Source: Cladobotryum mycophilum (lineage: Eukaryota; Ascomycota; Sordariomycetes; Hypocreales; Hypocreaceae). From it: 64,000 bases of DNA. Where the stretch lies: the NCBI GenBank assembly GCA_036429605.1, contig CM071589.1:4030001-4094000 (forward strand), given 5' to 3'. This document shows positions 46,250 to 58,800 of the stretch, one piece after another (position 1 is the first letter of the stretch; each line of letters begins with the position of its first letter). The notes beneath the pieces are model-generated. The model was not told the origin of the DNA and searched no databases. It saw only the letters and a list, made by a program, of their open reading frames with translations. The translations under genes were made by a program, and so were the position numbers.

Positions 46250-47975
46250 TTATATCTTCTCTTTCCATCCTTGACCTGTCATACGCATCCTCGTCATCTT
46301 GATGGCAAGCAAAAACATACCCCCAACGAAAATAGAAGCCCCCGCGAAGCACTTGGCCCCGGTATATCCACCCGGACCCTGGATGATGGCCCCAGCTATC
46401 GGTGGTCCGGTTAACAGGGAAAAACTAACAATGGTAAATACCATGCCGATGCGAGTCCCCAATTTTCCCACGTCAGTGGTGAGGACGGATAGACCGGCGG
46501 GTAGAAGGCTCATGATGCCGGCGGCCGCAATGCCATACAGCACCGTCCACGCATAAAGCGCACCCGGGCTTTTGACGGGGATGAAGCAGAACATTAGTAT
46601 CGATGAGACTATGGAGGTGGGGATGAACACGTTGATGATCCCGAACCGATCGGCCACATAATTGGGAACTGTACGTCCTATAAAGCCGACACCGTTGAGC
46701 ACAAGCAGCAAGTTGAGAGAATCGGGATATGAAAGAGGTGGTTGAAGTGCATCTCGTGAGTACGCAGCAACGTAAAAGGTGGCAAAGTAGGCGCCCCAGA
46801 AGTTCTGGATTACAGTCACGAGTCATAGTCAGCCGCCGTCTTCGTCTTCCTCCCTCACACACATAGGGGGTTAAGTTAAACTTACAAAAAACGAGGCCGC
46901 AGCATAGAAGGAATATTCCATATCCTTGAAAGCAGACAAGTCAACTAGCGGCCCACTTCTCCTCGGCTTCACTCGAGTCCGAAACGTCAGGTTCACCAGG
47001 ATCAGGATCGCAACTTGAAGGAATCCGATAGCACGGACTGTCCACGGAAATCCTATGGCGGGCAGCAGTTGGCGCACCATGCTAGGAAAGACGAGGCCGC
47101 CTGTGACGCTTCCACTGCCGGCGATGCCGACTGCGAGTGCTCGATTTCGCTGAAAATACGACGAGACAACCGCTATGGCCGGGCAGAAGAGAAGTCCATG
47201 GCCGAGTCCTATGCAAAGGCCCTGGGCTAGCAGGAACTGCCAGTACTGGGTGCACAGAGATGTCATGAATATGCCAACGGTGAGAAGAAAGGAACCGGTA
47301 AGAAAGATCAAGTGGAAGTAGCCAGCGTCGGTGAGGCGGCCGGAAAAGGAGCCGACGAAGAAGATGAGGAAGACATTGATGGAACCGATCCAGGATATTT
47401 GACTAGGTGGGCAATCCAGAAGCTGTACGTAGTAGGTTTGAAATGTTCCAAAGGAGTTGGCCCAGCCCCTGTACCCGAAATAATCATGTCGGCATTATGG
47501 GCTTCGCGTCTATACAAGTACATGAAGCAAGACCCTACCATGTATTAAACATGACCAAGTGAGCTATGAAGCCTGATATCAAGGCAGATACATCGTTAGC
47601 TAGACAGCACAGAGTACATTTGATCCGCAGCCGGCGTGACTTACACTGAGACCAAGCAACCCAACCGCCATCCGGAGGCGGACCGGGGTCAGCAGTAGAT
47701 CTCGAAACAATTCTACCGAGAACACGGCCCGGTTTGTTTGATGACCTATTATCTGCTCTGAGGTCTTGGCTGGATGGTGAAGAATCGCCATTCTCGTGGT
47801 CCTCTCCGTATCTAGTACTTGCATCCTCACTAAAATCCTGGTCGGTCGTCGTCCATGCTTCCTCTTTCGTGGGATGGTAATGACGTCCTTCGTCCCGATA
47901 ATGGCCTGTGTTCTTGTCTTTATTCTGAGATTCAGACTGCGTCTGCTTCTCCAAGTCGATGGAAGCCACCACCAT
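46250..47975 (-). CDS. MFS monocarboxylate-transporter-like protein
   Basis: Exons 47975-47645, 47572-47539, 47468-46886 and 46804-46250 encode 500 residues; introns are 72, 70 and 81 nt. The second exon is only 34 nt. A long, polar, acidic N-terminus (about 95 residues) leads into PGPPPDGGWVAW, the signature of the monocarboxylate porter family. Next come HLVMFNTWGWANSFGTFQTYYV, CPPSQISWIGSINVFLIFFVG and SGRLTDAGYF. After the central loop the second half starts at NFWGAYFATFYVAAYSR and ends in a short tail (MTGQGWKEKI). Yeast Mch-type relatives do not always move monocarboxylates (one imports riboflavin), so substrate cannot be stated. Neighbouring genes give no hint about it. Confidence 0.88.
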
Positions 47976-49186
47976 ATTTGCTTACTACGCCCAGGTCTTG
48001 GGAAACCGAGATCGTTTTCGTTGTTTCGAATGTTCTGCTAGTCATGTCTCACTCAACAGAGCTTGGGGGTGGGTCATGTAATTCCAACAGTCTCGCGGAA
48101 ATATCCAAGAAGAAAAAAGCAGGCTAATGTCTTTATCGAAACCGTCCCATTCAAGGATAAAAGTTCCTTGCTGTGGCACCAGCTGAGGCATAAGATGTAG
48201 AAGGGCATGGAGTAGAAGTAGACATAAAAGAAAAATAGGATGGAGAGGGAATGAAGCGACATAATAAATCAGTTTGAGACAACCATTGAGAGCTTATCCT
48301 CCTCTGTGAAGAAGTATTAGTAGATATGTCTTAGTTATTACTTCATACTCGTACGATTCGCTCTCACAGGTAGACGCATGTCTTAGAACATAGTGATAGC
48401 TGATAAGGGGCACAGCTTCCTCGAGTCGATGCAACCTGGTCATTCCGATGAACAATCCGCGCCTTGCCCCTAATTTTGATTTGGAATAAAATGGAGCGTG
48501 GCGTATTGATTCTCATCGTGATTATCGCCTCCTTTATCCCTTACCTCAGGATACCAGCCAAGACGAATGTATGCTGTTCGTCTTGGTCTGAGATGTTCAT
48601 GCAAGTTACATAACTTTGGTCATGGCCCCATTATATATATAAGTAGGCATGATCATGGCTGGACTCGTTCACAGTATAAGTCTATCAACTGTTCAATCAA
48701 GGTCACAAAAGTATTGCTGTAATTGTTCAAAGTAATAAATATAAATGTACGCAAGTACGAGTATCTCATTTGACTGCGCATAACAACGGCTAGCAGTCAA
48801 CTAACTCGTATTTCTTTTGCGTTGACCCAATCCGTCTATGCAAATCGACACGCATCAAACGCCATGCATGTCCTTTTCTCTAAATCATCCAACTATAGGT
48901 GTCAATAGTTCCAACATTCCTTTCAGACAGTCCCTTACTTAGGTGGGAACATCTTCTGCCCCTGGCAAATCCGGCCAAATTCCTACTTTGTTGGCTCCAT
49001 AAAAGCCCACATCTTCAATTGACATCACCATCCTTACTTTACTCCTAATTGCCGTCTGCTCGGGTCGTTCCCGTTTCAGCTTCTTGCGATTCCTATCAAT
49101 TTCGAGCTATTTCCATATTCGAGTCGCCCAAGATGCCAATGCATTCGCAAGGTATGAAGAGACCTCTGGGTTAAGGCAATAGACCG
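47976..49186. other. Intergenic region
   Basis: About 1.2 kb with the transporter promoter and the 3' flank of the chitin synthase activator gene. A TA-rich stretch occurs near 48631-48642. No gene seen. Confidence 0.6.
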
Positions 49187-52100
49187 TTACATAATGACCT
49201 ATTAGCTTCTGTTAGTTTTCTAGCTTTCGGCCAAACAGTTCAAGATTCGTTTACTTACGCAGTCACCATCCTGTTTACCTTGTGGGATCCCCATATCCTC
49301 GAATGTTGCGGGCCCTTTTCCAGTCTTCGCTGCGGCTGATACCGTGCTTGGTGCCGGACTTGAGCTGTGTCCCGGCATCTGCCCAGCTGGTGCCGACCCA
49401 ACTCTTGCAGCGATGGGTCTTGGTGCATTTCCTGGTCCTTGAGGACCTTGAGGAGCTTGAGGAGCTTGTGGTGCTTGAGGCCCCTGAGGGCCCGGCCCAC
49501 CAGATCCAAGGCCGGTCGGTACTCTGGACTGTCGTGGATCTGGAGGGAGTGAGCCTGTCCGCTCTGGATAGTTGTGGCCACCCGGGCCGCCCGGACCACC
49601 GGGACCACCGGGACCACCGGGACCACCAGGACCGCCAGGAGCTCGCGGGAATCGATCATGGCCCTGTGGCTGTCCGCGAGGGTCATGATAGGCATTGGGG
49701 TATGGCGCTGCTTCTGCGCCAGGGCGGGATGATGTGCGAGGACCATAGTCACGCCCGGGGTCCGTACCTGCTGGAGGGATGCCACCATGTGACGGAGGCC
49801 CATTCTGAGGACCTCCGGGCGGACCACCGTAAGGTCGCCCCCCAGGTGGTTGCTTCTGCAGCCTGTTTCTATCTCCCTGACCGCCTGGGTATGGCTGAGA
49901 ACCCCCGGGCCCGCCAGCGCCGGGATATGGGCGGCCTGGCCCATTATTTGGGCCGGGGCTCTGCTGTCGGTATCCCCCTGGACCCTGGGGATCCCAACCA
50001 GCTGATGCGACTCTACCACGACCAGCTGCATGCGGAGGTGTCTGTGATGAAGGGTACAAGCTGCCCGCCGACTGAGATGATGGCAATGGCCTTGGTCCGC
50101 CTGTATTTGGCTGGGGTTTGATGCCAAAAGCGCTCCCTGGGCGATCAGCTTGTGGTCCCTGGCCAAGTGGATAGCTGGGATTAGGGCGTGGCTGGCCCAA
50201 CCGAGTATCATCCTCTGGGTATGGCGCTGTTGACTTTGAACGAACGTTGAGCGGCTGTGGTCGGTCGTCGACTGGATAAGGAGCTGTGGACTGTGGGCGA
50301 TTCGGCTGACCGGGTCCGTCTGCATCTAGACGAATGTTGAAAGCCGGCGGCCGGTCTGGGCCCACAAATGAGGCTCGTGACGGATCAGGGAAGTTTGTGT
50401 GCTCCGTCACAATGGTGGGCCGCATGCCAGGTGAAGGAAGAGGGGACACCCGTGGCGACTGCCCAGTTGATGTCGGTGGTCTTGGAAGCCCGCTATCATT
50501 GACTGGAGTTGGGGGCCCACTGCCTTCACTTAGTGTCGGCATCTGCTGTGGTTTGGTAAACCGGTCAGGTCGCGTACCCCGTTGCGACCCGTGCTGTGAT
50601 TTAATACGTGTGAGTGTTGTCGTCTCGTGGTCCTGTTTTGATAAACTCTTATCCTGACTTAGCGATTCTAGCCGCCCAACGGCATCCTTATTGCCGTGGT
50701 CAGCAGCAAGCTGATACCATCTTCGTGCTTCCGACATGTTGGTGTTCACGTGAATGCCAATCTCGTTATAGTAGCCCATTGCAAATTCACCAGTTGGAAG
50801 TTTCGCCAACGCTGCCTCGTGTGCGTATTGAAACGCGAGCTCCTCGTTCTTTTTGAAAACTCCTTCATAGCCAAAGAGAAACCATCGACTAACGCCAAGG
50901 GCCGCTTCTGGTATTCCCTGCTTAGCTGCTAGACCGTAGTAGTGAAGAGAGTAGGATGGATTAAAATCACAGCCGAGCTGGCAGAGTTCATAGGCTTGGC
51001 CCATCTTCAGTTGCGCCTTTCCAAATCCTAGGTACGCGGCCTTCTCAATGTACATTTTAGCCGTATCAATAGCAAAGGGTACCAATCCTTCCGGGATGGT
51101 AATGTCGGGAAGGTCTCGGGCGATGAGCATGCCGTACACATAGGCTCCCTGCGGTGCATCCTCATCTGCATTGTCAGCAGCATTCCGAATGCGTTCCAGC
51201 CCTCCTTGGTAGTCTTTGGATTCGCCGTGTTGGCCGAGAAGGCTCATCATGCCCATACGATACTGGGCAGCCGAATCCCTCGAGCTCAAGCCCTTGTAGT
51301 AGTGTTCTTTTGCTTTGGACATGTCATTAGATTGCTCAAACAACATGCCCATTCGGTATTCAGATCTTGCATGACCAAGCTCTGACGCCATTTTGTAACC
51401 GGCATAAGCCTCGCGCTTATCGACCCGTTCTCCAAACTTGCCAAACTCGAGCCACTTGGCTCGTATGTACAAAGCGTCTGGGTGTTCCTGGCTAGCCAGA
51501 TGCCTGATGATGTTGAGAGCATCAACACGCAATTCGTGCTCTATACGAGGTGTTGCAGGTCGAGTCGTAGACCTATCAGCCGCTTCTCGAATGGCGGCAT
51601 CCATGGAGATCTCAGCCCAGATTAGCACATCGCGTGCCCAGGTAATTTGCATGGAGACATTCTGAGAGTGCAGCACGTGTTCGCGCGCCTTCCATAAAAT
51701 CTTTTCCTTCTCATCATCCGCAGGTGGGACATTATCTCCTGTAACCTTTGGGAATGGCGAGAACGATGGCTCGTCCCATCCCATGCTGCCTAGTTGCTCT
51801 GCCCGTCTCTCGTTAGGTTGCTGGTAGGCTCTGATGTCGGCTTCGGCGTGAGTGGTGTTGGGAATTTTGTCGGGTCTGCTGGGTGCTTGACCGGTGTAGG
51901 TGGATAGGGAGGATCCTCGTGGTTCGACTTCGCGGGCTTCGAGTTCAAGGCGTTGCAAGTCGTCTTGCATGTTTTGGGGGACTTGAGGGGTCACCCTGGA
52001 AAGGAGCAACCAGAAATCGTCAGCGGCAGCCCCACCTCAAACGTCTTTGACGGCGCCATTTAATTCGGCGGCGTGGACAAGAGAAAGTCAAAACAAAAAG

Positions 52101-52306
52101 TCGGGAGGTGATATTGAAAGGAGATAAAGGGGGTACTACGATAAGAAAGGGAGAAGAGGAAAAAAAAGAAAGCAGTAGAGTAACAACAGACAGCATATGC
52201 AAATTGTGATGTTGACCTACCTTTGTGGAGATGGCGCCACTACCTCTGGCATATAGTAGTCGTCGTCGTTACCAGGGACAAAGGTGGCGCCGAGTTGGGG
52301 AGGCAT
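49187..52306 (-). CDS. Chitin synthase III activator Chs4/Skt5-like, Sel1 repeats and CVIM prenylation box
   Basis: Exons 52306-52221, 51995-49259 and 49198-49187 encode 944 residues. The N-terminus is polar. Sel1-type repeats cover about residues 165-480 (for example YAGYKMASELGHARSEYRMGM, AKMYIEKAAYLGFGKAQLKMG and ARRWYQLAADHGNKDAVGRLE). The C-terminal 450 residues are Pro/Gly/Gln-rich, with collagen-like GGP units. The last exon is just 12 nt (GTC ATT ATG TAA) after an intron at 49199-49258. It changes the end from ...GDC plus read-through to CVIM, a farnesylation box matching that of yeast Chs4. In yeast this protein activates and localises chitin synthase III at the plasma membrane, and prenylation is needed. 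Without the intron the frame would add 11 unrelated residues, so the splice is strongly favoured. The 225-nt first intron ends at TTTCCAG. Confidence 0.92.
49570..49645. repeat. Tandem 9-bp repeat coding for GGP units
   Basis: Five to six copies of a 9-base unit (forward strand GGACCACCG), coding on the minus strand for a short collagen-like Gly-Gly-Pro run inside the Chs4-like protein. In-frame copy-number change would not break the gene. Confidence 0.8.
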
Positions 52307-53022
52307 CTCGACAGGTTTGGCTTCTGCGGCCTCGGTTTGTTGGATATCTGTATTAGGTGCAAAACAGCGCTGTCAGTGGAGGATCACCTGGGCAACAGTG
52401 CAGCCGCCAGGCTACAGTCTGCAGTCTGCAGTGTTCTCGGAGGCCCCTGTTGTGGGTTCAAGGATTCAAAGATAAGTGAAGTGAGAGCGTCGCTCGCCTG
52501 CGCAGTAGAATAGTTAAGAATCTAAGATGACGGCGGCGCACAATCGAGACAAAACAAAATGACCTTTGACTATGAGAGAGGGCAGCGGACTGACAGCTTT
52601 AGCTCGAGTAACGAGACAAGAGAGAAAGAGAAGATATAGAGAGAAGATAGACTAGAAGCTATAATTAAACGGCCAGCCGTAATTCGTGGTGTGGCGATGC
52701 GCGGGAATCCTCTAAGTATTAGGTATTAAAGCTGGCTGACGTAGATGAATGTAGTGTGGCTCGGTGCCAAAATTAGATTGTTTGAGCGGGCCCTTGAATC
52801 GTGAATTGAGGCTTAGAGTAGATACTCCGTATTGCTTCTTTATTAAAACTGTCCCAATAGGCGCGATGCTCCTGGCGGACGAGAAAACGATTGGGTGTTT
52901 TCTCATTAACGGTCGTGCATAATCATTCCTCTTCTCTGGTCGCATTCGAATGTGGAGCGGATGATGTCGGCTGCAGAATGACAGGAGGGAGGGGTGGGCG
53001 AAAAGCGAAGCGAGGGGCGGGG

Positions 53023-53037
53023 CAGCAGCAGCAGCAG
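53023..53037. repeat. Short CAG tract
   Basis: Five CAG units in non-coding DNA between two divergent genes. Confidence 0.7.
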
Positions 53038-53314
53038 TAGCAGCCTGTAAGGACTGGCTGGACACCTGCCCAGGTATCTACTAGTAGCAGTTTTGGTGGT
53101 TGATGTGAGCTACTGGAAGGAACCCAGGCCCACCACCACTCACTCCATTCCTTCCAGTACTTCTTGTATGGATGGATATGTGTTGGTCTTTTGAGCTGAG
53201 TTCTGCCCTGCTTGTACGACCTGAAAAGTCTATCTTTCTTTCTTCTGTCTCTCTCTCTGCCTGTTATGTCATCAAGCTAAGGTGTATTACTTGCCTCTAC
53301 CCTTGAGTAACGTT

Positions 53315-53333
53315 CAAACAAACAAACAAACAA
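53315..53333. repeat. (CAAA)n microsatellite
   Basis: Four to five CAAA units in the same divergent spacer. Confidence 0.75.
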
Positions 53334-54690
53334 ATAATTCAATCAATAAATTGAAATGTCACTTACATGATTGCCATTTCCCCTGCTCTCCACCAGCTCC
53401 CTGGACAGTCGTTGTCGCCGTAGTGATCATTGCCAAATCTCTCACGGCTATGAATATTTAGACATGCATGCACCGTAACTTCCCCTTGAGGCAGATGCTT
53501 CAGACTCGGATTCAATGTTCTGGACTTGGGAGGTCGGTTATCTTGAATGGTGTCGACTTGATTGTGTAGTGGGCACTACTTTCTTCACCTCTGTCGCGAC
53601 TTTATTGAGTCTTTGGTTGGTTTCCTGTTATTTCCGTAAGAAGCTTTGGAAATAATGCCTCCGTGAGAAAATTATCGTGACAAACTATTCATAATGGACA
53701 TTAAAACATGTTCAATTTAATAACTGGGGAGCATCTTGCCTTTTTGTGTGTCTCTGTTCTGCTGCACTACTACTACTGTAAGTAGCATCCTACCTGACTC
53801 TCCGCGCCGCCCTGCCACTGGGTCCACCAGGCGTGGCGGATGATCAGCATCTGAGATGAGAGAGTTATTATTAGATCTATAACTGCCTATTCAAGCAACC
53901 CTGCGTCCTACGTTTTCTTATATCCTTACTCAAGTATGGTAACATTGACCTGACTAAAATACGTCGGTAGTTGTGTCGTGTCAATTGTACTAAGTGAGTA
54001 TTGTCATGCAAACTCTGTTCTCTCGGAACCCTCGACGTATCAATGTGTTCTGTACGAGTGGTCATACAGTGCATTATCAACTCTGCCAACAGGTAGCAAA
54101 AACAGCATCTTCCGCAGAAAAGGAAAGATCCAGTCGTTCAACTTGGGTAGAATCAATATACACAAGTCCCAAGCCACATTTATCTCGAATGAACATGATT
54201 CAGCCTCGCCTGGATCAAGCCCTGCCTTGCCTGGTCGCTAAGTGACAAATATCTGTCAGAGCAACGATACTACAAGCTTCTAACGTTTGGGGCCAGTTCC
54301 GCTAGTTGATTTAAATGTATCATTTGATGACTTTGCATGATTTTACTAAACTTGTCCGCATGATTTGAGTGCACTTTCCTGTTGCTCACGCTCTTCAAAA
54401 GCCGTTACTACTAAGTTAATCATTGGAACAATTGCTTATATAATGTGTCTCGGAACGGAACAACGATAATGGCCAGTGCACCTGAGACCTTGCCTGTTCG
54501 AGTTCATGCGTCAGCATCATTCAGCCTGGTGAATGACAATCAAGGGAGCTTGAACCACGACTTTCTAAACAGACTTGCCAGCTCGCTTCCAAAAACAAAA
54601 TTACTCCCATAACCAACTCACAATTCAAGCCAACAAACGCTGCATAGTCTTCTCTCGTCCTTTTTCAAAGGCAGCAGCATCACTTTCACC

Positions 54691-55593
54691 ATGGCCGACC
54701 GCAATCTCGCCCAGATTCTCGCCCAACTCAAACACTCCCCCTCCATGAGCTATCCGGAGGCCAACGCCCTCCTCTCAAAGGCAAAGCTTGTCCTTCTCAA
54801 GCTCAATGCTCTTACACCGTCTCCTTCGACCCCATCAAACCTCCTCGTCCTCGCTCGCGAGACCTATGAACAAGGCGCCCTCTTCTCCATACGTGCTAGG
54901 AACCCCGACGCCTTCACTCGCTACGTCCAGCAGCTCCAGCCCTTCTATGAGCTACCCTCCGCCACCCTCCCACCCAACTTTCCCGAGCGCAACAAGGTTA
55001 CCGGTCTGAGCCTTCTATTACTCTTGACTCAAGGACGATACGCCGAGTTTCACTCTGAACTGGAGAGTCTTGCAAACAGAGATGGTGGCGGTACCGATGT
55101 TGAGGGCGACCGCTACCTGGGCTATCCCATTCGCCTCGAGAGATGGTTAATGGAGGGCAGCTATGATCGCGTCTGGAAGGCAATGAAGAGCAGTGAAGTC
55201 CCTTGTGACGAGTACAGTGTTTTCTCAGAGGTGTGTATCTCATATTGCTTAACAAATGTCAACCGAATCTCCCTTCAAAAACCTGCCACTAACTCTCATT
55301 CTTTTGTTTCGCAGATCCTCAAGAACCAAATCCGCTCCGAAATCGCTAGCAGCAGCGAAAGAGCCTACCCTAATCTCCCTATCAGCTCCACTAAGTCCCT
55401 GCTCTTTTTAGATTCCGAGGGAGATGTCATCCAGTTCGCCAAGCATCGTGGCTGGATCGTCAAGGATGGTAAAATCTACTTCCCAGACGTTTCCGCTGAT
55501 GGGGGCGATGATGCTGCGCAAAATAAAGAGATGAGTCAAATGGTCATAGAAAACGCACTGGGCTATGCGCGCGAACTAGAAACCATCGTATAG
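54691..55593 (+). CDS. RPN12: 26S proteasome regulatory subunit Rpn12 (PSMD8)
   Basis: Lid subunit of the 19S regulatory particle, needed for proteasome assembly. Exons 54691-55230 and 55315-55593 encode 272 residues. The start MADRNLAQILAQLKHS is followed by helical repeats (YEQGALFSIRARNPDAFTRYVQQLQPFY, NKVTGLSLLLLLTQGRYAEFH) and the PCI-like CSN8/PSD8 domain (LERWLMEGSYDRVWKAM, NQIRSEIASSSERAYPNLPI). The winged-helix end is DVIQFAKHRGWIVKDGKIYFP, with the C-terminus ALGYARELETIV. The 84-nt intron (55231-55314) is a multiple of three and contains no in-frame stop, so an unspliced mRNA would give a protein with 28 extra residues. Splicing is supported because FSE-ILKNQIR joins conserved sequence. 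Start chosen as first ATG, matching usual length. Confidence 0.95.
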   Translation: MADRNLAQILAQLKHSPSMSYPEANALLSKAKLVLLKLNALTPSPSTPSNLLVLARETYEQGALFSIRARNPDAFTRYVQQLQPFYELPSATLPPNFPERNKVTGLSLLLLLTQGRYAEFHSELESLANRDGGGTDVEGDRYLGYPIRLERWLMEGSYDRVWKAMKSSEVPCDEYSVFSEVCISYCLTNVNRISLQKPATNSHSFVSQILKNQIRSEIASSSERAYPNLPISSTKSLLFLDSEGDVIQFAKHRGWIVKDGKIYFPDVSADGGDDAAQNKEMSQMVIENALGYARELETIV

Positions 55594-55878
55594 AGCGGTT
55601 GCAACACATTGAGAGCTTAGCTGCGCACTCTGATCTTGTACGACTAGACATGAATACATAATTACATGAGTGATCACCTAAAAATTGCCTTCTGCCGGTA
55701 GATCGCGTTCCCGAGTTCACTTTAACATGCTTTTTTTAAAACAAATGATTCTTGTATAACATCGACTAAAACACGTGTCATGACTCTTGAACTACACCAT
55801 CCCGCTTCTAAACACCATCCTTAGCCAAGGACTTTTGGAAGTTTCCACATTTACAACCCCGAAGCTATGATTATTCGT

Positions 55879-58800
55879 TTATGCGAAGAGCTTAAGGCCA
55901 CTTCCATGCTTACCGATCTCGCAAACCTCGCAAACCCTACATACAGATCCCTTGTACCTAGAATGATACTTGGATCCGTCAAAGGCACACTCTTCGTAGG
56001 AAGTACCACTGTAAATTGGAGTGTAGCTGGCAGCACAGATCTCGAATTCAGCAAACTGGTCAAATTCGATCTCAACGCTGTCATTAGGATTCCTTTCGCA
56101 TTGAGCTTTGGTCTTGCGGGCCTGTTGTGAAAAGAAAATCTCGGGTTAGTTTGAAATGTCTAGCAATAACAATCATGGCGTAGGATTCGTTTTAACTCAC
56201 GTTCTCAACAATCTTGCTAGCACCGCCGTTCGCAATGATGCGGTTCGCGAAGCTCAATGCAGAATTGTAATTTTTGCTCTTCATGGCCACCTTGATAGCG
56301 CTCAACAACGCAATTTGTCTGTGGGGCACCTCGATTTTGGGGATGGTAAAATAGGCAGACAGTTCCAGACTTCGCTTAAGCGCAGCAGGATCCTGCGCCA
56401 AATCATCAGGAGAACCCAGATTTCTCCTGGCAAGCTCGATGCTCATGGCAACGGTATATTCGCTGGCCGAGGTAATGAGCTTCTTGGCTTCAGACACCTC
56501 ACCTTCGCTCGAAACTGCATTGACTAAGATTGCGTGTAGGATACCCTTGAACAGTTGAACGCCATCTTCAAGCTTGTTTGCCTTCATGCAATCGTATCCC
56601 TTTTGTAGGTCGTTGGTGGCTAGGTGCTCTAGGTCGCGGGGGATAATCGGCAGGACCTTTCGAGAATCTGATTCATCTACCGTACGCCGGACATAATTGA
56701 CAAGGGGAGGTAGGCCAGCCGAGGCTGGCAAGAATGTTCTTGAGGCTTGATATACCTCCAGGAATCGGGGCTTCAATGCTGCAAATTGAACAGCGCCAAC
56801 CTGCCGGTTTAGGAGCTGCATAGCAGTTTCAAATGAGCCACCTGCGATATGATCAACCGCCAAAGGCGAGTTGCGGGCCCAAAGATCGGCTTCACTGCTG
56901 CCTGCGCCGCCTGCTTCTGCGCTATCAACATTGACGAAGTCGCTATCAACTTCAGGGACGTCATCGTCTCCCATATCCCAACCAGCCGCATCCTCATCAT
57001 CATCATCGACCAAAGCCCCACGTTTTGCAGTGCTTTCGTCCTCAACACCTTCCATATCAACCCCGTCAGCAGCAGTGGGTTCGTCTTCTAAAGACAAGCC
57101 CTCCACTTGGCCAAGCAGAGCTTTCTCGAAGAAGGATTGAGAGCTGGATTTGGTGGGCCAGTTGCCCTTGAAAGTCGGCACGACTGGCTTGGGTGGGGTT
57201 AGTGATTCGCCCAACGTCGGCAAGGTAAGCTGGTCCTCGGTGAGTCCTGTAGCTTCTAAAATGGCTTGGCATTCTTCGTCTAGACCATGAGACTTGGCCG
57301 TCATGTAGGCGAGAGGATCTAAGGCAGGTCAGTATATTACTTCTCGGGAAAGTGAGTAAAACATACAAAGGTCAATCTCCTTGAACATCTGAATGCGGTC
57401 CTCGACTTCGCCAAGATATAACGCATTTTGGAATCGAGATGTGAAGTCTCCACGATGTTCTGCGATCTTGGCCATTCTGGCAAGTTTCGAGTGATCGCCT
57501 GTGGCTAGGTAGAGGAAGGAGAGCTTGTCAAACTGTTTCAATTTCTGATAGGACATCTCAACAACCTGGTGGTTTCCATGAGCGAGGGCTTCGGTACTTA
57601 ATCTTGTCCAGAACTTGGGCTTGTCCAGCTCCTTAGCCATCTCGACAGCAACATCCAAATTGCCGCACTCGATCGCCAGATCAAATCGAGTTGTAGGATC
57701 TTGCACAAACTGCAGAGCAATCTCCGGATATCCCTTCTTCTGCAAGTATGAAATGATAGACTGGCCAACGAGACTCGAGTTCTGAATAATGTGCAGCATT
57801 TCTTCGTAATTTCGCTTCACCAAGGCAAGCTTGAAACGGTACTCAGTTGGATCAATCTGCAAGATTCGCGGCTTTGCTGCTCGGTCTAGACAGTAGACAT
57901 TGCGACCCTTAACTCGCACCAAATACACTGTCTGGTCTAACGTCCGGACAATGCCATTGTCGCCATTGAGCAGAGTGTATTTGACATGATTCAAAGTGGA
58001 ATATAGAAGAACACCCGCATCATCCCACGTAGCGCTCTTGATACGAATTGTCTCATGCAGAGTGCTAACTTGCTGAAGTGTCTTTGTCACAATAGTCACA
58101 TTGTGTTTGCTCAGCAGTGCGGCATAGAGACCGTCGTTGGACCAAACAACGTACTTGACGCCGTTTACGGCAAGTTCCGCTGTGCTCTTCTTCTGCTGAA
58201 TATCATACAGGTGAACAGCAGTAGGTGTGATGATCAGAAGATTGCCCGTTCCTCCAAAATAGATATCCGTCGTACCGGTTGGGGGCTTGAAGGAACGAGC
58301 TGAGTTATTTGAGAGGTCCTTAATATCAATTGTCTGATTTGCAACATTTAACACAGCGAATCTGTTCCTAGCAACGAAAATGGCCGAGTTGCCGGGTCCT
58401 CGCTTGGACTCTGTGGGCTCAATGGCGCCAGAGCCGTCTTTGGGCAGGTTCAACAGCTCATATGAGCCACCATCAGCGGGCGTTGTGACCAAAACTGACC
58501 TCTCAGCAGGGTTAAATGATAGAGTGCGAGGCGTAACCCAAGGGCTTCCAAGCTTCTTGAGCGACAACAGCGTTGGGCTTTCCGCATTCTTCTGGAAGTC
58601 GTAGGACTTGATATGCTTCTCCTTGGTGATGTAGAAAAGCGTGCTCTGGTGGACAGCGGATGCGGGTCGCTCACGCTCCAACTTGAAAACCATGACACCG
58701 TTGTCATGCCCAGCTGCAAATAGGTTAATCTCGGGATGGGCTGCGATAACCCAGAAACGATCATTTTCCCTCTTGAAGGACTGAACAGCAGTTCTCTTGT

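Larger units (their letters stand above)
52307..54690. other. Divergent promoter region, 2.4 kb
   Basis: Between the chitin synthase activator and the RPN12 gene. It contains a short CAG tract (53023-53037) and (CAAA)n at 53315-53333. An untranslated first exon of either gene could lie here, but I cannot define it. No protein gene seen. Confidence 0.6.

Noticed and set aside
49570..49645. CRISPR-like or minisatellite array
   Set aside because: The units are coding, 9 bp, without spacers, and in a eukaryotic gene.
49255..50325. 356-codon minus frame and 279-codon plus frame over the same DNA
   Set aside because: Both are shadows of the low-complexity C-terminal region of the Chs4-like gene.
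55851..56084. Open frame on the minus strand at the end of the coatomer gene as a separate protein
   Set aside because: It is an out-of-frame shadow of the last coatomer alpha exon, whose true frame ends in GLKLFA.
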